From assembly GCF_017743865.1 (NCBI RefSeq), contig NZ_JAGHRJ010000002.1, positions 868,001 through 932,000 on the forward strand: a stretch of DNA of 64,000 bases. Direction: 5' to 3'. Position numbers and translations under genes: made by a program. Origin of the DNA: Labrenzia sp. R4_2. GTDB taxonomy: Bacteria; Pseudomonadota; Alphaproteobacteria; Rhizobiales; Stappiaceae. A model generated the notes under the pieces. It was not told the origin of the DNA. It saw only the letters and a list, made by a program, of their open reading frames with translations, and made no database searches. Shown in pieces: positions 35,466 through 45,199 of the stretch (its first letter is position 1; each line of letters starts with the position of its first letter).

Positions 35466-37901
35466 TTACGAAGAGGCCGGTGTTTCATTGGCCTCTTCCC
35501 GTTTTTCCAAGGCTGAAATCAGCTTTTCCATATCCTTGAAATGAATATCCTGCTGCGGGAACGGGATTTCGATGCCCGCTTTTCCAAGCTCGTTGTAGAT
35601 CGTGAAATAAAGGTCCGACTGGGTGGTCAGGATGTTGTTTACATCCTTCAAGTAGCAACGCAATTCCAGATTGAGCGCACTGTCTCCCATCCCGATGAAC
35701 AGGACGAACGGATACGGATAGCGCGCAATCGTGTAATGCGCCCGCGCAGCACCGATCAGGATTTCCTTCACTTTCTCCAGATCGCTCCCGTAAGCGACCC
35801 TGATCGGCAGAATCAGACGGCCAATCTTGTTGCTCAGGGTCATATTCCGCACTGTGCCGGCAATCAGATCCGAGTTTGGAATGATGACATCGTGACGATC
35901 AAACGTTTCAATCCGCGTCGACCGAACAGAGATTTTCCGCACATAACCCGACTGCCCTGAGACTTCGATCCAATCGCCCTCCTTGATCGGACGTTCAACC
36001 AACAAAATGATGCCGGAGACAAAGTTGGAGACAATTGTTTGGAGGCCAAAACCAATGCCGACGGATAGCGCACCGGCGACGACTGCGAGGCTGGAGAGAT
36101 TAAGGCCAGCGGTGGAGACCGCAATCAACGCTGCGAGCGTCAAGCCAACATACCCGGTTCCGGTGACAATGGCTGTCTGCGCTCCGATGTCCATGCGTGT
36201 TTGGGGAAGAACCGACGTCCGTAATAATCGTTTCAGCCAGCGCGTGACCAAAACCCCAGCGCCGAAGACCACGATCAAGATCAGCAGCGTGTCGAGCGAC
36301 AGCCGGATGTCACCCAGCTGGACGCCCCCCATAAACAACCGCCAGGCATCTGCAATATCGGTTGGCCGCGCGCCCCAAGTCATGGCAATCAGTGGAGCAA
36401 ACACAATGACCAGAGCGATAATCAAGCCGAGCGAAATGAGGATGGGAACCGGCTCCGTTGCATCCCTTTTGGTCGCCGTCCGCACCAAGGCAAGCGCAAG
36501 GTGATAGAACATGAACCCAAGCCCGAGTTGAGCGAGTGTCACGATCATCGGGATAATTGCCGCCCGGGCCATCAAGACATACCCGGCCAGGGTCAAAATG
36601 AAGGCAATTACCGCGGATGCCTTCATCAGCACAGACATTGAAAACAGAAAACCGGAGTCCCGCGGATTGACCGAGGCTTCTTCTACCCCGGCCTCATCCT
36701 CCTCGTGCGGGTCTTCTGCTTCAGGCTGACCAGAATCCGCGGCGGGCGTGTTCGGTCTCAAAACCCCAGCGAGCGACCAAAGAAAAATGGATGCCGCAGC
36801 GATCAGGGGCAACGAGATCACCGACAGCGCAGCTTCGCCAAAAGCGTTGTCCCTCTGCAGCGCTTCCAGAGTGATTTCCAGCATCAGGAAAATGCCGAGA
36901 CCCAAGCAGAACCACAGCCCGCGTTTCGCGCTTCGCTCTTCAAGATCCAAAAGGCGCCATCGGGTTTGCTCCGGCGCGAACAGTGTGTGTCCGAGCCACA
37001 TGGCGAGCACAACCGCCAATGCAGATGCAGGCGCTGCGATCAGTGCAGTTCGGGCCGCATTGGGTTGAATATCAAGGATCCGGATGACGGCCAGGAAGGA
37101 GATCAGGCCGATTGCGGGCAAAATGAGATAACTCAGATTGTACAATACCGCCGCCAGGATGACCCGAAAGCCCCCTTCCTGCTGCAAGCTAAATCTCAGA
37201 AGAAAGCGATGGATCGGAAACCGGAGCCAGAACAAGAAGAGCAGGCCAAACACCACAAGTGCAATAGAAATCGGCACCGTCTGCCCGAGCGATTTTGAAA
37301 CACTCGGCCGAGCCAGCTGGTTCTGAATGTCCCGCTCAAGGCGTTGCTGGTACTGCTGAATTTCGGCAGCCGCCGAACTCCAGGTCGAAGGAAAGACGGG
37401 AGATGGAAACCGCTGGGTAAGTTGGTCGAGGGTTTTGGAGCGTATATGCCGATCAATGGCGTGGATCAGAGCAGCGGCCCGAAACTGAATTTCTTTTGCC
37501 TGAATGACCGGCGCGTTGGCATCTGCGACAGAATTTGTCAGCTCGGCGCGGCGCGCCGCAATATCATCGGCTTCCTTTTGGCCGCTCGGGGGAATGGGCC
37601 CGAGAGCATCAAGCTGGGCCTGCAAGGCATCCGCCTCAACGCTTCCGAGATTGACGATGGCAGCATTGCGGTCCCGAACGGAGACCAGCTGGCTGCGCAA
37701 CAACTCCAACGTCCGGATTGAGACTGTCCCTTGCTCAAGCGCATGGGTTGCCCGAGCAAAAAGCTCTTCCGCCGAAGACGGCAACCCCAATGCATCGGTT
37801 TGTTCGGCATCACCATTTTGCGCTGAAGCGGGTGCAATGGGCAGCGCAGCCGCTGTCCAAAAGATCAAAAGTGTGCCCAGAAGCTGGATAAAACGCATCA
37901 A
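35466..37901 (-). CDS. Large MscS-family mechanosensitive channel (DUF3772 type)
   Basis: The 811-residue protein has a signal peptide (ending APASAQ), a periplasmic alpha-helical DUF3772 domain (about residues 45-200), and about eleven membrane helices. The MscS core follows at about 600-780: GTGYVGLTLAALIAVSTAGL, VVAGALSVGIGFGLQTIVSNFVSGIILL (TM3 and pore), then ERPIKEGDWIEVSGQSGYV and the cytoplasmic cage domain. It releases solutes on hypo-osmotic shock. It ends eight bases from psuG, in convergent orientation. Confidence 0.92.
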   Translation of the reverse strand: MMRFIQLLGTLLIFWTAAALPIAPASAQNGDAEQTDALGLPSSAEELFARATHALEQGTVSIRTLELLRSQLVSVRDRNAAIVNLGSVEADALQAQLDALGPIPPSGQKEADDIAARRAELTNSVADANAPVIQAKEIQFRAAALIHAIDRHIRSKTLDQLTQRFPSPVFPSTWSSAAAEIQQYQQRLERDIQNQLARPSVSKSLGQTVPISIALVVFGLLFLFWLRFPIHRFLLRFSLQQEGGFRVILAAVLYNLSYLILPAIGLISFLAVIRILDIQPNAARTALIAAPASALAVVLAMWLGHTLFAPEQTRWRLLDLEERSAKRGLWFCLGLGIFLMLEITLEALQRDNAFGEAALSVISLPLIAAASIFLWSLAGVLRPNTPAADSGQPEAEDPHEEDEAGVEEASVNPRDSGFLFSMSVLMKASAVIAFILTLAGYVLMARAAIIPMIVTLAQLGLGFMFYHLALALVRTATKRDATEPVPILISLGLIIALVIVFAPLIAMTWGARPTDIADAWRLFMGGVQLGDIRLSLDTLLILIVVFGAGVLVTRWLKRLLRTSVLPQTRMDIGAQTAIVTGTGYVGLTLAALIAVSTAGLNLSSLAVVAGALSVGIGFGLQTIVSNFVSGIILLVERPIKEGDWIEVSGQSGYVRKISVRSTRIETFDRHDVIIPNSDLIAGTVRNMTLSNKIGRLILPIRVAYGSDLEKVKEILIGAARAHYTIARYPYPFVLFIGMGDSALNLELRCYLKDVNNILTTQSDLYFTIYNELGKAGIEIPFPQQDIHFKDMEKLISALEKREEANETPASS

Positions 37902-38093
37902 TGACTGCCGCCTGACAAACTGCTTTTTATAGTGTTCACACTGACCGCCTTTGGTGACCAGTCAATAGAAAGCCGCACGTAACCGGCTATCGCCCACTGT
38001 TGCTTTCAATCTGGGTTGCTGTTGCCCCTTGCGGAGACGACAGGGATCGGTCTTTCCTAGTTTCATCTGCCATTTTTCACGAAAGGCGATGGC

Positions 38094-39191
38094 ATGACGG
38101 ATGAAAAGACCGGCCCAGACACCGCGACCGAGCATATGGTCGATTACGACCGGAACTCCTACATGCAGAGCAATCTGGTCAAAAGTAGAGCAGACTGGAT
38201 AGAAAGAGCTGTTCGGGACATCGGTCCGCAGAAAACGGAATTCCGGCATCTCGATCTCGGATGTGGCCCGGGTCACACGGCGATAGAAGCGGTAAAACCC
38301 TCTATCGCGGCCTACCGTCCCCTTTTTCCAAACGGTCGCATCGCCATCTGTCACGGCGATCAACCACACAATGACTGGAACGGCTTGTTTGGTCACGTAT
38401 TCTCAGAGGCCGGATATTTACAAGACAAAAATATCCGGACAGAGGCCTCGATCGGCTCCTTTTATGACGTCATGGCAGCCCCGGGTTCGGTCTCGTTGGC
38501 GACCTGTTTTGTGGCCAGCCATTGGCTGTCGCGCCCCCTGCTGATCTCGTCGGCCGGCACGGTCTGGTATGCCGACCTTGAGGGCGAGGCCCGGGCGACC
38601 TACGAAGATCTCGCAAGATCCGACTGGACCAGATTCTTGAGAAGCCGGGCAATCGAACTTGCACCCGGCGGCTATTTGATCGTCTCGACCCTTGGAAGCA
38701 CGCCGGACCTTGAGGAGATCAACGGCATCCGCGGATCAGCCCGCCACCTTTACCGGGCCATTCACAAGGTCGCCGCGACGATGGTCACCGATGGGCTGTT
38801 ATCCGAAGAGGCTCTTGACCGGTTCATATTTCCGCTCTGGTTTCCCTCAGTCAGCGACGCTGTTGGTCCGCTCATTCAAAACGAGGATCTGGAGGCTGCG
38901 TTCGAAGTCATTGAGGCCTCCGTCACCGACGCTGCAATCAACCCGCAAGACGCTTATCAGGACTGGCTGGCGGACCCTGAAAAATACGCTGAGCTTTACA
39001 CCGGGTATGTAAGAGGCTTCGGAGAATCGTCCCTCCGCCTGCACCTTTTTGAAAAATCGGCAAAAACCGTTGATGAGGCGGATGCCTTGACTGCAACGTT
39101 TTTCGAGCGCTTCGAAGAGCTCTACCGAGCCGAACCCGGCCGGTATGCATCCGAAACACTCACGATGACCCTCGTATTGCGGCGCCGATGA
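38094..39191 (+). CDS. SABATH-type carboxyl methyltransferase
   Basis: The 365-residue length and motif order are those of the SABATH family, best known from plants (salicylate, jasmonate and other carboxyl methyltransferases). The Ser22 and Gln25 pair (YDRNSYMQ) and the SAM loop DLGCGPG at 54-60 come first. HNDWNGLF (92-99) follows, corresponding to the plant NDFNxLF, then GSFY at 121-124 and the carboxylate-binding HWLS at 143-146. A lid region rich in helices follows. A good ribosome site (GAAAGGCGA) precedes the ATG. The acceptor is unknown. No biosynthetic cluster is evident next to it. Confidence 0.82.
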   Translation: MTDEKTGPDTATEHMVDYDRNSYMQSNLVKSRADWIERAVRDIGPQKTEFRHLDLGCGPGHTAIEAVKPSIAAYRPLFPNGRIAICHGDQPHNDWNGLFGHVFSEAGYLQDKNIRTEASIGSFYDVMAAPGSVSLATCFVASHWLSRPLLISSAGTVWYADLEGEARATYEDLARSDWTRFLRSRAIELAPGGYLIVSTLGSTPDLEEINGIRGSARHLYRAIHKVAATMVTDGLLSEEALDRFIFPLWFPSVSDAVGPLIQNEDLEAAFEVIEASVTDAAINPQDAYQDWLADPEKYAELYTGYVRGFGESSLRLHLFEKSAKTVDEADALTATFFERFEELYRAEPGRYASETLTMTLVLRRR

Positions 39192-39403
39192 TCTTATGTC
39201 CAAGGTCCGCTCAAAAGCCAAGCAGGGCTGAGCAGTGATGCAAAAAGACTGTCATCTCATGGCTGTAAGGCTAAGTGACCTAACGGGATGAGTTTTCATT
39301 GACAATAGGCCCGTTGGCAGTCCTATGTGAAGCGCTGTAGTCATTCGGACCGCGCAAAACTCGTGCGGCTAAACAAAAGCAAACAGGTATCGAGGTGTTT
39401 TAA

Positions 39404-40609
39404 ATGGTTGAAGAAAACTCCCAAGGAACAGCTGTCCAAACCCCAGCCCCGGCCGGTGGATTTTCGCCCCTTCAATACCTCGACCGCGCTTTGACGACGT
39501 TGCGCGACATCGGCATCACACCCGAAACAGAAGCGGACGCCCCGATCAACGCCCTTTTGGAACAAATCTCGGATCTGTCTCCGGACAAGGTGCTGATTAT
39601 TTCCCGCACGCTGGGCCAGGCTTCGAACTTCAATGAAGTGGTCCGCAATCAGGTCCAGCAGATGGACATTGGCGAGCGGTATGAAGAAATCACCGACGCG
39701 TTCAATTCGATCCGGGACGACGCCAAGACTTTGGTCGACCAACTCGCAGACGGCAAAATCTCCTTCACCGAGAATCTCTCAAACAAGTGGCGGGACATGC
39801 GCCGCGGCACTATTTCCGACCGCTTCACCGACATCCGCACCACCTACAAGGATGTCGCCAAGGCAACCAAGGACCAGATTGAACGGGAACAGACAATCCT
39901 GGAGGCCTACCGGGACTTCCGGGGCGCCCTGAAGCAAGCCGAAGTCACGGCGCTCGAGCTGCTGAACATGGCCACCGCCAAGCTGGATGCAGCGAAGTCA
40001 GCCCTTGAAGGAGCCTCAGCGGAAGTTGAAGCCTATGCCGGCGATGACGCGGCCCAAAAAGCCCGCCTTGAGCTTGCCCGCGACGAACGCCTGCGCGAGA
40101 TGCAGGACGAGGAAAAGCGGTACCAGATCGCCAAGGATCTCTCAGACAACCTGACAGTCGGCTACAACACATCTGAAGTGATCATGGCGCGACTCGTCCA
40201 GACGACCAACGCCAAGGAGCGGGTGTACGCCCAGTCGGTCAGCTTCTTCTCCACCAATGAATCTGTTCTGACTGCGCTCAATGCCTCCTTCACCGGACTG
40301 CAAGGCCTGCATGAATCCACCGAAACGCTGAACGCCATGAAGGACGGCATCAACAAGAGTCTGGAGACACTCGCGGAGATTGGCGACGCCGTCCAGAAAG
40401 AGGCACTCAAAGCCGGTTATGGTCCGACTGTTGCGGCCGCATCAGTCAAGAAACTGGTTGATTCCGTTGTGAACTTTCAGGTCCAGTCCCGTGAAATCAT
40501 TTCAGAAATGCGGGATATGTCGACCAAGAACTCCGAAGAGATCCGCAACGCAGTCGAGGACGGCAAGCGCCGCCTTGCCAAGTTGACGGCCGAAGGCCAA
40601 GGGCTCTAA
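39404..40609 (+). CDS. Coiled-coil protein, possibly TelA-like
   Basis: The 401-residue protein is almost all helix after a Pro/Ala-rich start. No signal peptide or membrane helix is visible, so it is probably cytoplasmic. The C-terminal half (VGYNTSEVIMARLVQTTNAKER, later VLTALNASFTGLQGLHESTETL) has the heptad style and ordering of TelA (toxic anion resistance) proteins. I regard that as remote similarity only. It is the first gene of a set of three, separated by 66 and 37 bases, followed by a lipoprotein. Function unknown; a role in envelope stress or membrane remodelling is a guess. Confidence 0.7.
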   Translation: MVEENSQGTAVQTPAPAGGFSPLQYLDRALTTLRDIGITPETEADAPINALLEQISDLSPDKVLIISRTLGQASNFNEVVRNQVQQMDIGERYEEITDAFNSIRDDAKTLVDQLADGKISFTENLSNKWRDMRRGTISDRFTDIRTTYKDVAKATKDQIEREQTILEAYRDFRGALKQAEVTALELLNMATAKLDAAKSALEGASAEVEAYAGDDAAQKARLELARDERLREMQDEEKRYQIAKDLSDNLTVGYNTSEVIMARLVQTTNAKERVYAQSVSFFSTNESVLTALNASFTGLQGLHESTETLNAMKDGINKSLETLAEIGDAVQKEALKAGYGPTVAAASVKKLVDSVVNFQVQSREIISEMRDMSTKNSEEIRNAVEDGKRRLAKLTAEGQGL

Positions 40610-40675
40610 CTTCGGATCAAGACTTATTAGGAGCCGGGTCTGCCCGGCTCCGGCAATTTGGGAAGACCCAAGTCC

Positions 40676-41602
40676 ATGGCTGCACAGCCCGACACGCCGC
40701 TCGATGATCTGATGATGGCGATGGACGTGGTGGACACGCTCCGCCACGAAGAAGGCCAGGTCGCGCGCGAACTGAAAGCCGACGAACGCGATGCCGCCAT
40801 GGTAGAGCGGCTGCGCAAGGTCTATGCCGCGCAAGGGATCGACGTCCCCGACCATATTCTGAAAGCCGGTGTTGAAGACCTCAAGCGGGACCGGTTTGTC
40901 TACAGTCCGCCGGCCGCCGGCTTTCAGCGCACGCTGGCCATGGTCTACATCACCCGCTCGATCTGGTCCAAGTGGCTTGCCGGACTGGCCGTTGTCCTGA
41001 TTGTCGCGACGACGGCCTGGTACATGCTGGTGACGCTGCCGGCACAGCGGTCCGAAGCTGCCCTTGCAGAGCGGCTTGAGAACATGCCGCAAACCTATTC
41101 CGAACTGATTCAACGCATCGATGACCTGACCGGAAACACTGCTATCGAGGCCGATGCCCAGCGCCTTGTGGACGATGGAACCATCGCGCTTGCAGACGGC
41201 AAGACCGATGCGGCCTTCAAGGCGGAGGCCGACCTCAGGGAGTTGGCCAGCCGACTTGCCGAAGTCTTTGACGTTCAGATCATTTCAAGGGAAGGCGTAC
41301 CAACCGGAATTACCCGGATACCAGACGCCAATCAGGACGCGGAAAATCACTATATCGTGGTTGAAGCGGTCGATCCGGACGGCAACATCTTGGAGCGCGA
41401 CATCGTCTCGGAAGAAAACGGCCAGACGGTTCGGGTCAACAAGTGGGCACAGCGGGTATCGGATACCATCTATACTGCAGTCCGGCGCGACAAGGTCGAT
41501 GACGGCATCGTCCAAAAAGGAACCTTGGGCCAAAAGCAACGCGGTGAGCTGGACATTACCTGGCGCAGCGGCGTCCAAAACGGAGCGATCACCGAATGGT
41601 AA
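40676..41602 (+). CDS. DUF6384-family single-pass membrane protein
   Basis: The 308-residue product starts with LDDLMMAMDVVDTLRHEEGQVARELK and continues with RLRKVYAAQGIDVPDHILKAGVEDLKRDRFVYSPP, the signature of DUF6384. One membrane helix is at about 100-120, followed by about 190 residues with an IIVVEAVDPDGN-like beta domain. The start at 40676 is chosen because GGGAAGA lies about nine bases upstream; an in-frame TTG would add six residues. A six-base-pair hairpin (40633-40648) separates it from the gene before. Function unknown. Confidence 0.8.
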   Translation: MAAQPDTPLDDLMMAMDVVDTLRHEEGQVARELKADERDAAMVERLRKVYAAQGIDVPDHILKAGVEDLKRDRFVYSPPAAGFQRTLAMVYITRSIWSKWLAGLAVVLIVATTAWYMLVTLPAQRSEAALAERLENMPQTYSELIQRIDDLTGNTAIEADAQRLVDDGTIALADGKTDAAFKAEADLRELASRLAEVFDVQIISREGVPTGITRIPDANQDAENHYIVVEAVDPDGNILERDIVSEENGQTVRVNKWAQRVSDTIYTAVRRDKVDDGIVQKGTLGQKQRGELDITWRSGVQNGAITEW

Positions 41603-41639
41603 GACTGTTTTGCCGATTTCCTGACATGCGGAACAGACA

Positions 41640-43121
41640 ATGCTGACTGGCCGGCAGACCCTTGGAACCATTGAACAGGCGCTCAGCGATCTCCGCCGCG
41701 AAGAGGCAGAGCTCAGCCAGCGGATCGAACGTGCGACCCGCGGGCTGACCGACCTGCAGGAGCGGCAGACCGAAGCCTATCGGGACCTTGCCCGCTTTCA
41801 TCTGGACAATGATGCGGCCGGCGCTCTCAACACCCGGCTGGACAGCGCCGCACGGGAAGCCCGGCGGCTTTTGGAAAAACGCACGGCCGACTACAAGGTC
41901 CTGAGCGACCAACTGCGGCAGTGCGAGAGCGAACGCAGCACGCTTCATGCCCGCCGCCAGCAGCTGGATGCGGATCGGGATACCGCCGAAAACCAGATGG
42001 ACGACCTTCTGGAGGCGGTCGACACGCGTCTGGAAGGCGATGACGCATTTCAACGCCAGAAGGCTGCCGTCGAGCGCGCTGAAGAAACGGCAGCTGCGGC
42101 AGCTGCAAAAGCGGAAACGTCTGATGCTGACCGGCTCGAAAAAGGGAAAGCCTACGAAGCTGATCCGCTGTTTCTCTACCTCTGGGACAGGGGGTTTGCG
42201 ACACCCTCCTATGACAAACGCGGTTTGACCCGATCGCTGGACCGCTGGGTTGCCGGGTTGATCGGGTATAACGGTGCCAGAGCCAACTACGCGATGCTCA
42301 CCGGGATCCCCGAGCGCATGGCAAAACATGCCGCACGCTGCGCCGAGATCGCAGACCAGGAACAGGCGAAACTGGCAGAGCTCAGCCGCAACGCCATGAC
42401 CGATGCCGCAGGCACGGATCTGGTCGGAAGCATTGAAACGCTGAGCGGCGAGATCGACGGCATCGACGGCGAACTGGATCAACTGGACCGGCGGATCGAG
42501 ACACTCGCCGGTGCCCTGGCCGAGTTCGCCAGCGGCGAAGACAACGATTTCCAGAAGGCCGAAGAACACCTCGCGTCTTCGCTTCAGATGGACGCGCTCA
42601 ATGATCTGTGGCGGGCGGCCATCGAAACGCCCTCTCCGGAAGACGAGAAAATTGTCCAACGCATTGAAGACTTCAAAGACCGCATTGAGCAGGTCGCCCG
42701 GGAAGTCCGCCAGGACCGGGAACTGCAGCGCGATATCGGCCGCCGCCGGGCCGAGTTAGCGGATGTCGTCAAACGGTTCCGCTCAAATGGGTATGGCAGC
42801 TGGGAAACGACGTTTTCCGATGATCGCTTGACAACTGTGCTCTTGGGCGAACTCGTAAAGGGCGCGATTTCCGGCGCGGAGTATTGGGATAGGGCACAAC
42901 GGTCCCACAAGCGCCGCCGTCCCAAAGGCCGCCGGGTGGCATTTCCAAAGGGCAAAGGCCTTCCCCGCTCCATGGGCGGTTTCGGCGGCATTCCAGGCCC
43001 CGGCGGGTTCGGCGGGCCGGGAGCCGGTATGCCAGGCGGCAATGACGGGTTTGGCGGCGGCGGCTTCAAAACCGGCGGCGGATTTGGCGGTGGTGGCTTC
43101 AAGACCGGCGACACATTCTAG
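41640..43121 (+). CDS. Coiled-coil protein with glycine-rich C-terminal repeats
   Basis: The 493-residue protein is predicted coiled coil over residues 1-150 and about 210-380 (many Glu/Arg/Gln heptads), with a conserved middle YLWDRGFATPSYDKRGLTRSLDRWVAGLIGY near 175-210. A basic stretch (HKRRRPKGRRVAFPKGKG) precedes about 55 residues of glycine repeats containing GGGGFKTG. The C-terminus resembles RNA-binding or phase-separating low-complexity tails. I do not recognise the family. It is the third gene of the module. Confidence 0.75.
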   Translation: MLTGRQTLGTIEQALSDLRREEAELSQRIERATRGLTDLQERQTEAYRDLARFHLDNDAAGALNTRLDSAAREARRLLEKRTADYKVLSDQLRQCESERSTLHARRQQLDADRDTAENQMDDLLEAVDTRLEGDDAFQRQKAAVERAEETAAAAAAKAETSDADRLEKGKAYEADPLFLYLWDRGFATPSYDKRGLTRSLDRWVAGLIGYNGARANYAMLTGIPERMAKHAARCAEIADQEQAKLAELSRNAMTDAAGTDLVGSIETLSGEIDGIDGELDQLDRRIETLAGALAEFASGEDNDFQKAEEHLASSLQMDALNDLWRAAIETPSPEDEKIVQRIEDFKDRIEQVAREVRQDRELQRDIGRRRAELADVVKRFRSNGYGSWETTFSDDRLTTVLLGELVKGAISGAEYWDRAQRSHKRRRPKGRRVAFPKGKGLPRSMGGFGGIPGPGGFGGPGAGMPGGNDGFGGGGFKTGGGFGGGGFKTGDTF

Positions 43122-43242
43122 GGTCATATTTGTGACACTGGTGCAGAAACCAGCCCTTACGATACGGCAGCTTCCTTGCACTGGCGAAAGACCTGTTTTA
43201 GACCGAACGAATAGAGACATTCATTCAAGCTCAGGCGATCTC

Positions 43243-43737
43243 ATGCGGCATCTCATTCTTGTAGGCCTTTGTGCACTCACACTTGCAGCGTGCCAGTCCA
43301 GCAACACCGAACAAGCGTCCCTTGGAAACCAGCCGCAGCTGACCGTGCCGCAGGGCGCGCAAAGCGTTAAAGTCGCCGCGGACCCGATGACCGTTCGTTC
43401 CGCTTTGGTCTCGAGCGCTCAGGAACGCGGCACCATTGTGATCCAGGACGAGCCGAATATGGTCGTCATGGAGCGCCAGCTCACCGGCGAAAACCCGGCA
43501 CTGGACAGCCAGTTTGGCCCGTCAGACAATGGCAACCGGGTTATCCGCATCCGGCTTCGCTTTACAGGCACCCCATGTGAGACGCTCATTGTTCAGGATC
43601 TTGCCGTGATCAACAACGTCCGCACGGCGCTGGAACAGAGCTTCGTTCTACCGGGCAATCCGAACACCATGCAAAGCCTGCAAGGCCTGAAAAGCCGTGC
43701 CGAGCAGAGCAGTTCCTGCCCGCCGGTCGCGTCTTAA
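43243..43737 (+). CDS. Lipoprotein of unknown function
   Basis: The 164-residue product starts with a type II signal peptide MRHLILVGLCALTLAAC and a lipobox LAAC (Cys17). The mature part is rich in beta strands: VKVAADPMTVRSALVSSAQERGTIVIQ, then VIRIRLRFTGTPCETLIVQD with two further cysteines. It follows the coiled-coil module by 121 bases on the same strand and may belong to it. The start at 43243 is fixed by the signal peptide. Confidence 0.8.
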   Translation: MRHLILVGLCALTLAACQSSNTEQASLGNQPQLTVPQGAQSVKVAADPMTVRSALVSSAQERGTIVIQDEPNMVVMERQLTGENPALDSQFGPSDNGNRVIRIRLRFTGTPCETLIVQDLAVINNVRTALEQSFVLPGNPNTMQSLQGLKSRAEQSSSCPPVAS

Positions 43738-43883
43738 AACCACATCAATTTGACGCCGTGTTTTCCCGGGCCTATTCGCGCACCTTCAAAATATAAAAAG
43801 TATTTTCTTGTTTAATTGCGCTTCATACCCACCTGTCGCTAAGAATTAATGGTTGCAGTGACAGGCCAAGGAGCGGATGAAAC

Positions 43884-44621
43884 ATGGGCACGCTAGATGG
43901 CAAGACAATGGTTATCACCGGTGCGGGCCGATCAACCGGCCGGGCACTCGCGGCAGCCTTGGCGGACCGTGGCGCAGACGTTCATCTGTCCGCACGGGAC
44001 AAGGCACAGGCCGAAGACACGTGCCGCTTTATCAAAGATGTCACCGGCTCATCTGCCACTGCCTACAACTGCAATATCGCAGATCCGGGCAGCATCCAGC
44101 AGTTCATCTCGGATCTGAGGGCCAGGACGCACAAGATCGACATTCTGATCAACAGTGCGGCCATGTGGCTGTCCGGATACTTTGAAGCGACAGACGACGA
44201 TCATTTGATCGCCGCCGTGAATTCTACGGTGACCGGAACGATCCTCCTGACCAAACACTGCCTGCCGCTTTTGGAAATGTCAGAAGAGCCTGACATCCTG
44301 ACCATCGTTTCAAAGTCGGGTTTGACATTGGATGGTCAATCGGAGCCAAATGCTGCCTACCATGCCACCAAGAGCGCCCAGACCGCCTTCATGAATCGGC
44401 TTAGTCAAACACATCCCCATATTCGAGTGATGTCCGTCTTTCCGTCCGATTTTAAAAGCGATCTGGAATATAAGAGCCCAGCCTGGTTCGAACGGCCCTC
44501 CCCAGGCACAGGCAAAACAATGAATGCACGGCATGTCGTGGAAGCGATCCTGTTCGCCCTGGAACAAGACCGCATCTGTTCGGTGGAATCGCTCGTCCTC
44601 GGCAATTCCGCCTCAGGTTGA
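43884..44621 (+). CDS. Short-chain dehydrogenase/reductase
   Basis: The 245-residue protein has TGAGRSTGRALAAALA as the nucleotide loop (with Arg-Ser-Thr in place of the usual Ser-x-Gly-Ile), INSAAMWLSG, the active-site YHATKSA, and a short tail. AAGGAG lies about ten bases before the ATG. The NAD(P) loop is slightly unusual but still Gly-x3-Gly-x-Gly in outline. Substrate unknown. Confidence 0.83.
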   Translation: MGTLDGKTMVITGAGRSTGRALAAALADRGADVHLSARDKAQAEDTCRFIKDVTGSSATAYNCNIADPGSIQQFISDLRARTHKIDILINSAAMWLSGYFEATDDDHLIAAVNSTVTGTILLTKHCLPLLEMSEEPDILTIVSKSGLTLDGQSEPNAAYHATKSAQTAFMNRLSQTHPHIRVMSVFPSDFKSDLEYKSPAWFERPSPGTGKTMNARHVVEAILFALEQDRICSVESLVLGNSASG

Positions 44622-44668
44622 ACCAACCCTTATGGGATGCCGTTCGGGCGGGCTACCAAACTTAGGGT

Positions 44669-45097
44669 TCAGGCAGGCACGGCCTCTGGCGCGAATTGCT
44701 TCAGAAACTCCGGGCTCGGAGGGATTGGTTTGATCACATCGATCATGATGCCATTCGGGTCTTCGGTGATGAAATGCCGCTGACCGAAGGGTTCATCCTT
44801 CAGCGCTAGCAGGATCGGCAATCCGGCATTCTTCGCGCCTTCATAGATCTGATCGACATCTTCCACCTCAAAGTTCAACAGCATCGCCCCCGTGCCCTGC
44901 CCCCGGCGGACTTCCGGGATGGTCTCATGGTCCTGGTCGAGAATGGCGAGGTTCACGGCTTCATCCTCGACCGACTGCAGATGCACATACCAGTCCGCCT
45001 CGAACACGGCCTTGAAGCGGAAGTGATCTCGATAAAACCGGGCAGTCTTGGTCACGTCCTTAGTCATAAGGACAGGGTAATACTGGGTGCATTTCAT
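44669..45097 (-). CDS. VOC-family (glyoxalase/bleomycin-resistance-like) protein
   Basis: The 142-residue protein has one VOC domain: [25 protein letters not shown], then [12 protein letters not shown] and [19 protein letters not shown], with His and Glu residues in metal-binding positions. GCAGGAG precedes the start at 45097; a longer in-frame reading runs into the operator region. It diverges from a TetR-type gene, and two palindromic operators lie in the 120-base gap, so it is the likely regulated partner. Confidence 0.85.
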   Translation of the reverse strand: MKCTQYYPVLMTKDVTKTARFYRDHFRFKAVFEADWYVHLQSVEDEAVNLAILDQDHETIPEVRRGQGTGAMLLNFEVEDVDQIYEGAKNAGLPILLALKDEPFGQRHFITEDPNGIMIDVIKPIPPSPEFLKQFAPEAVPA

Positions 45098-45170
45098 CAC
45101 GCGTCTCCTGCAATCAAACACGGTCATCAACCCAATTGAGCTGATGGGGCTTTTCAGCCACAACAAATAA

Positions 45171-45187
45171 ACATACAGTATGTATGT
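45171..45187. promoter_or_regulatory. Palindromic operator, distal
   Basis: ACATAC-A-GTATGT, continuing ATGT, is an inverted repeat between the VOC gene and the TetR gene. It shares its half-site with the second operator. Confidence 0.6.
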
Positions 45188-45199
45188 GAATTTCAATTA

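Noticed and set aside
42950..43121. Tandem repeat array
   Set aside because: The repetition comes from glycine codons in the C-terminal tail of a protein, not from a DNA-level repeat.
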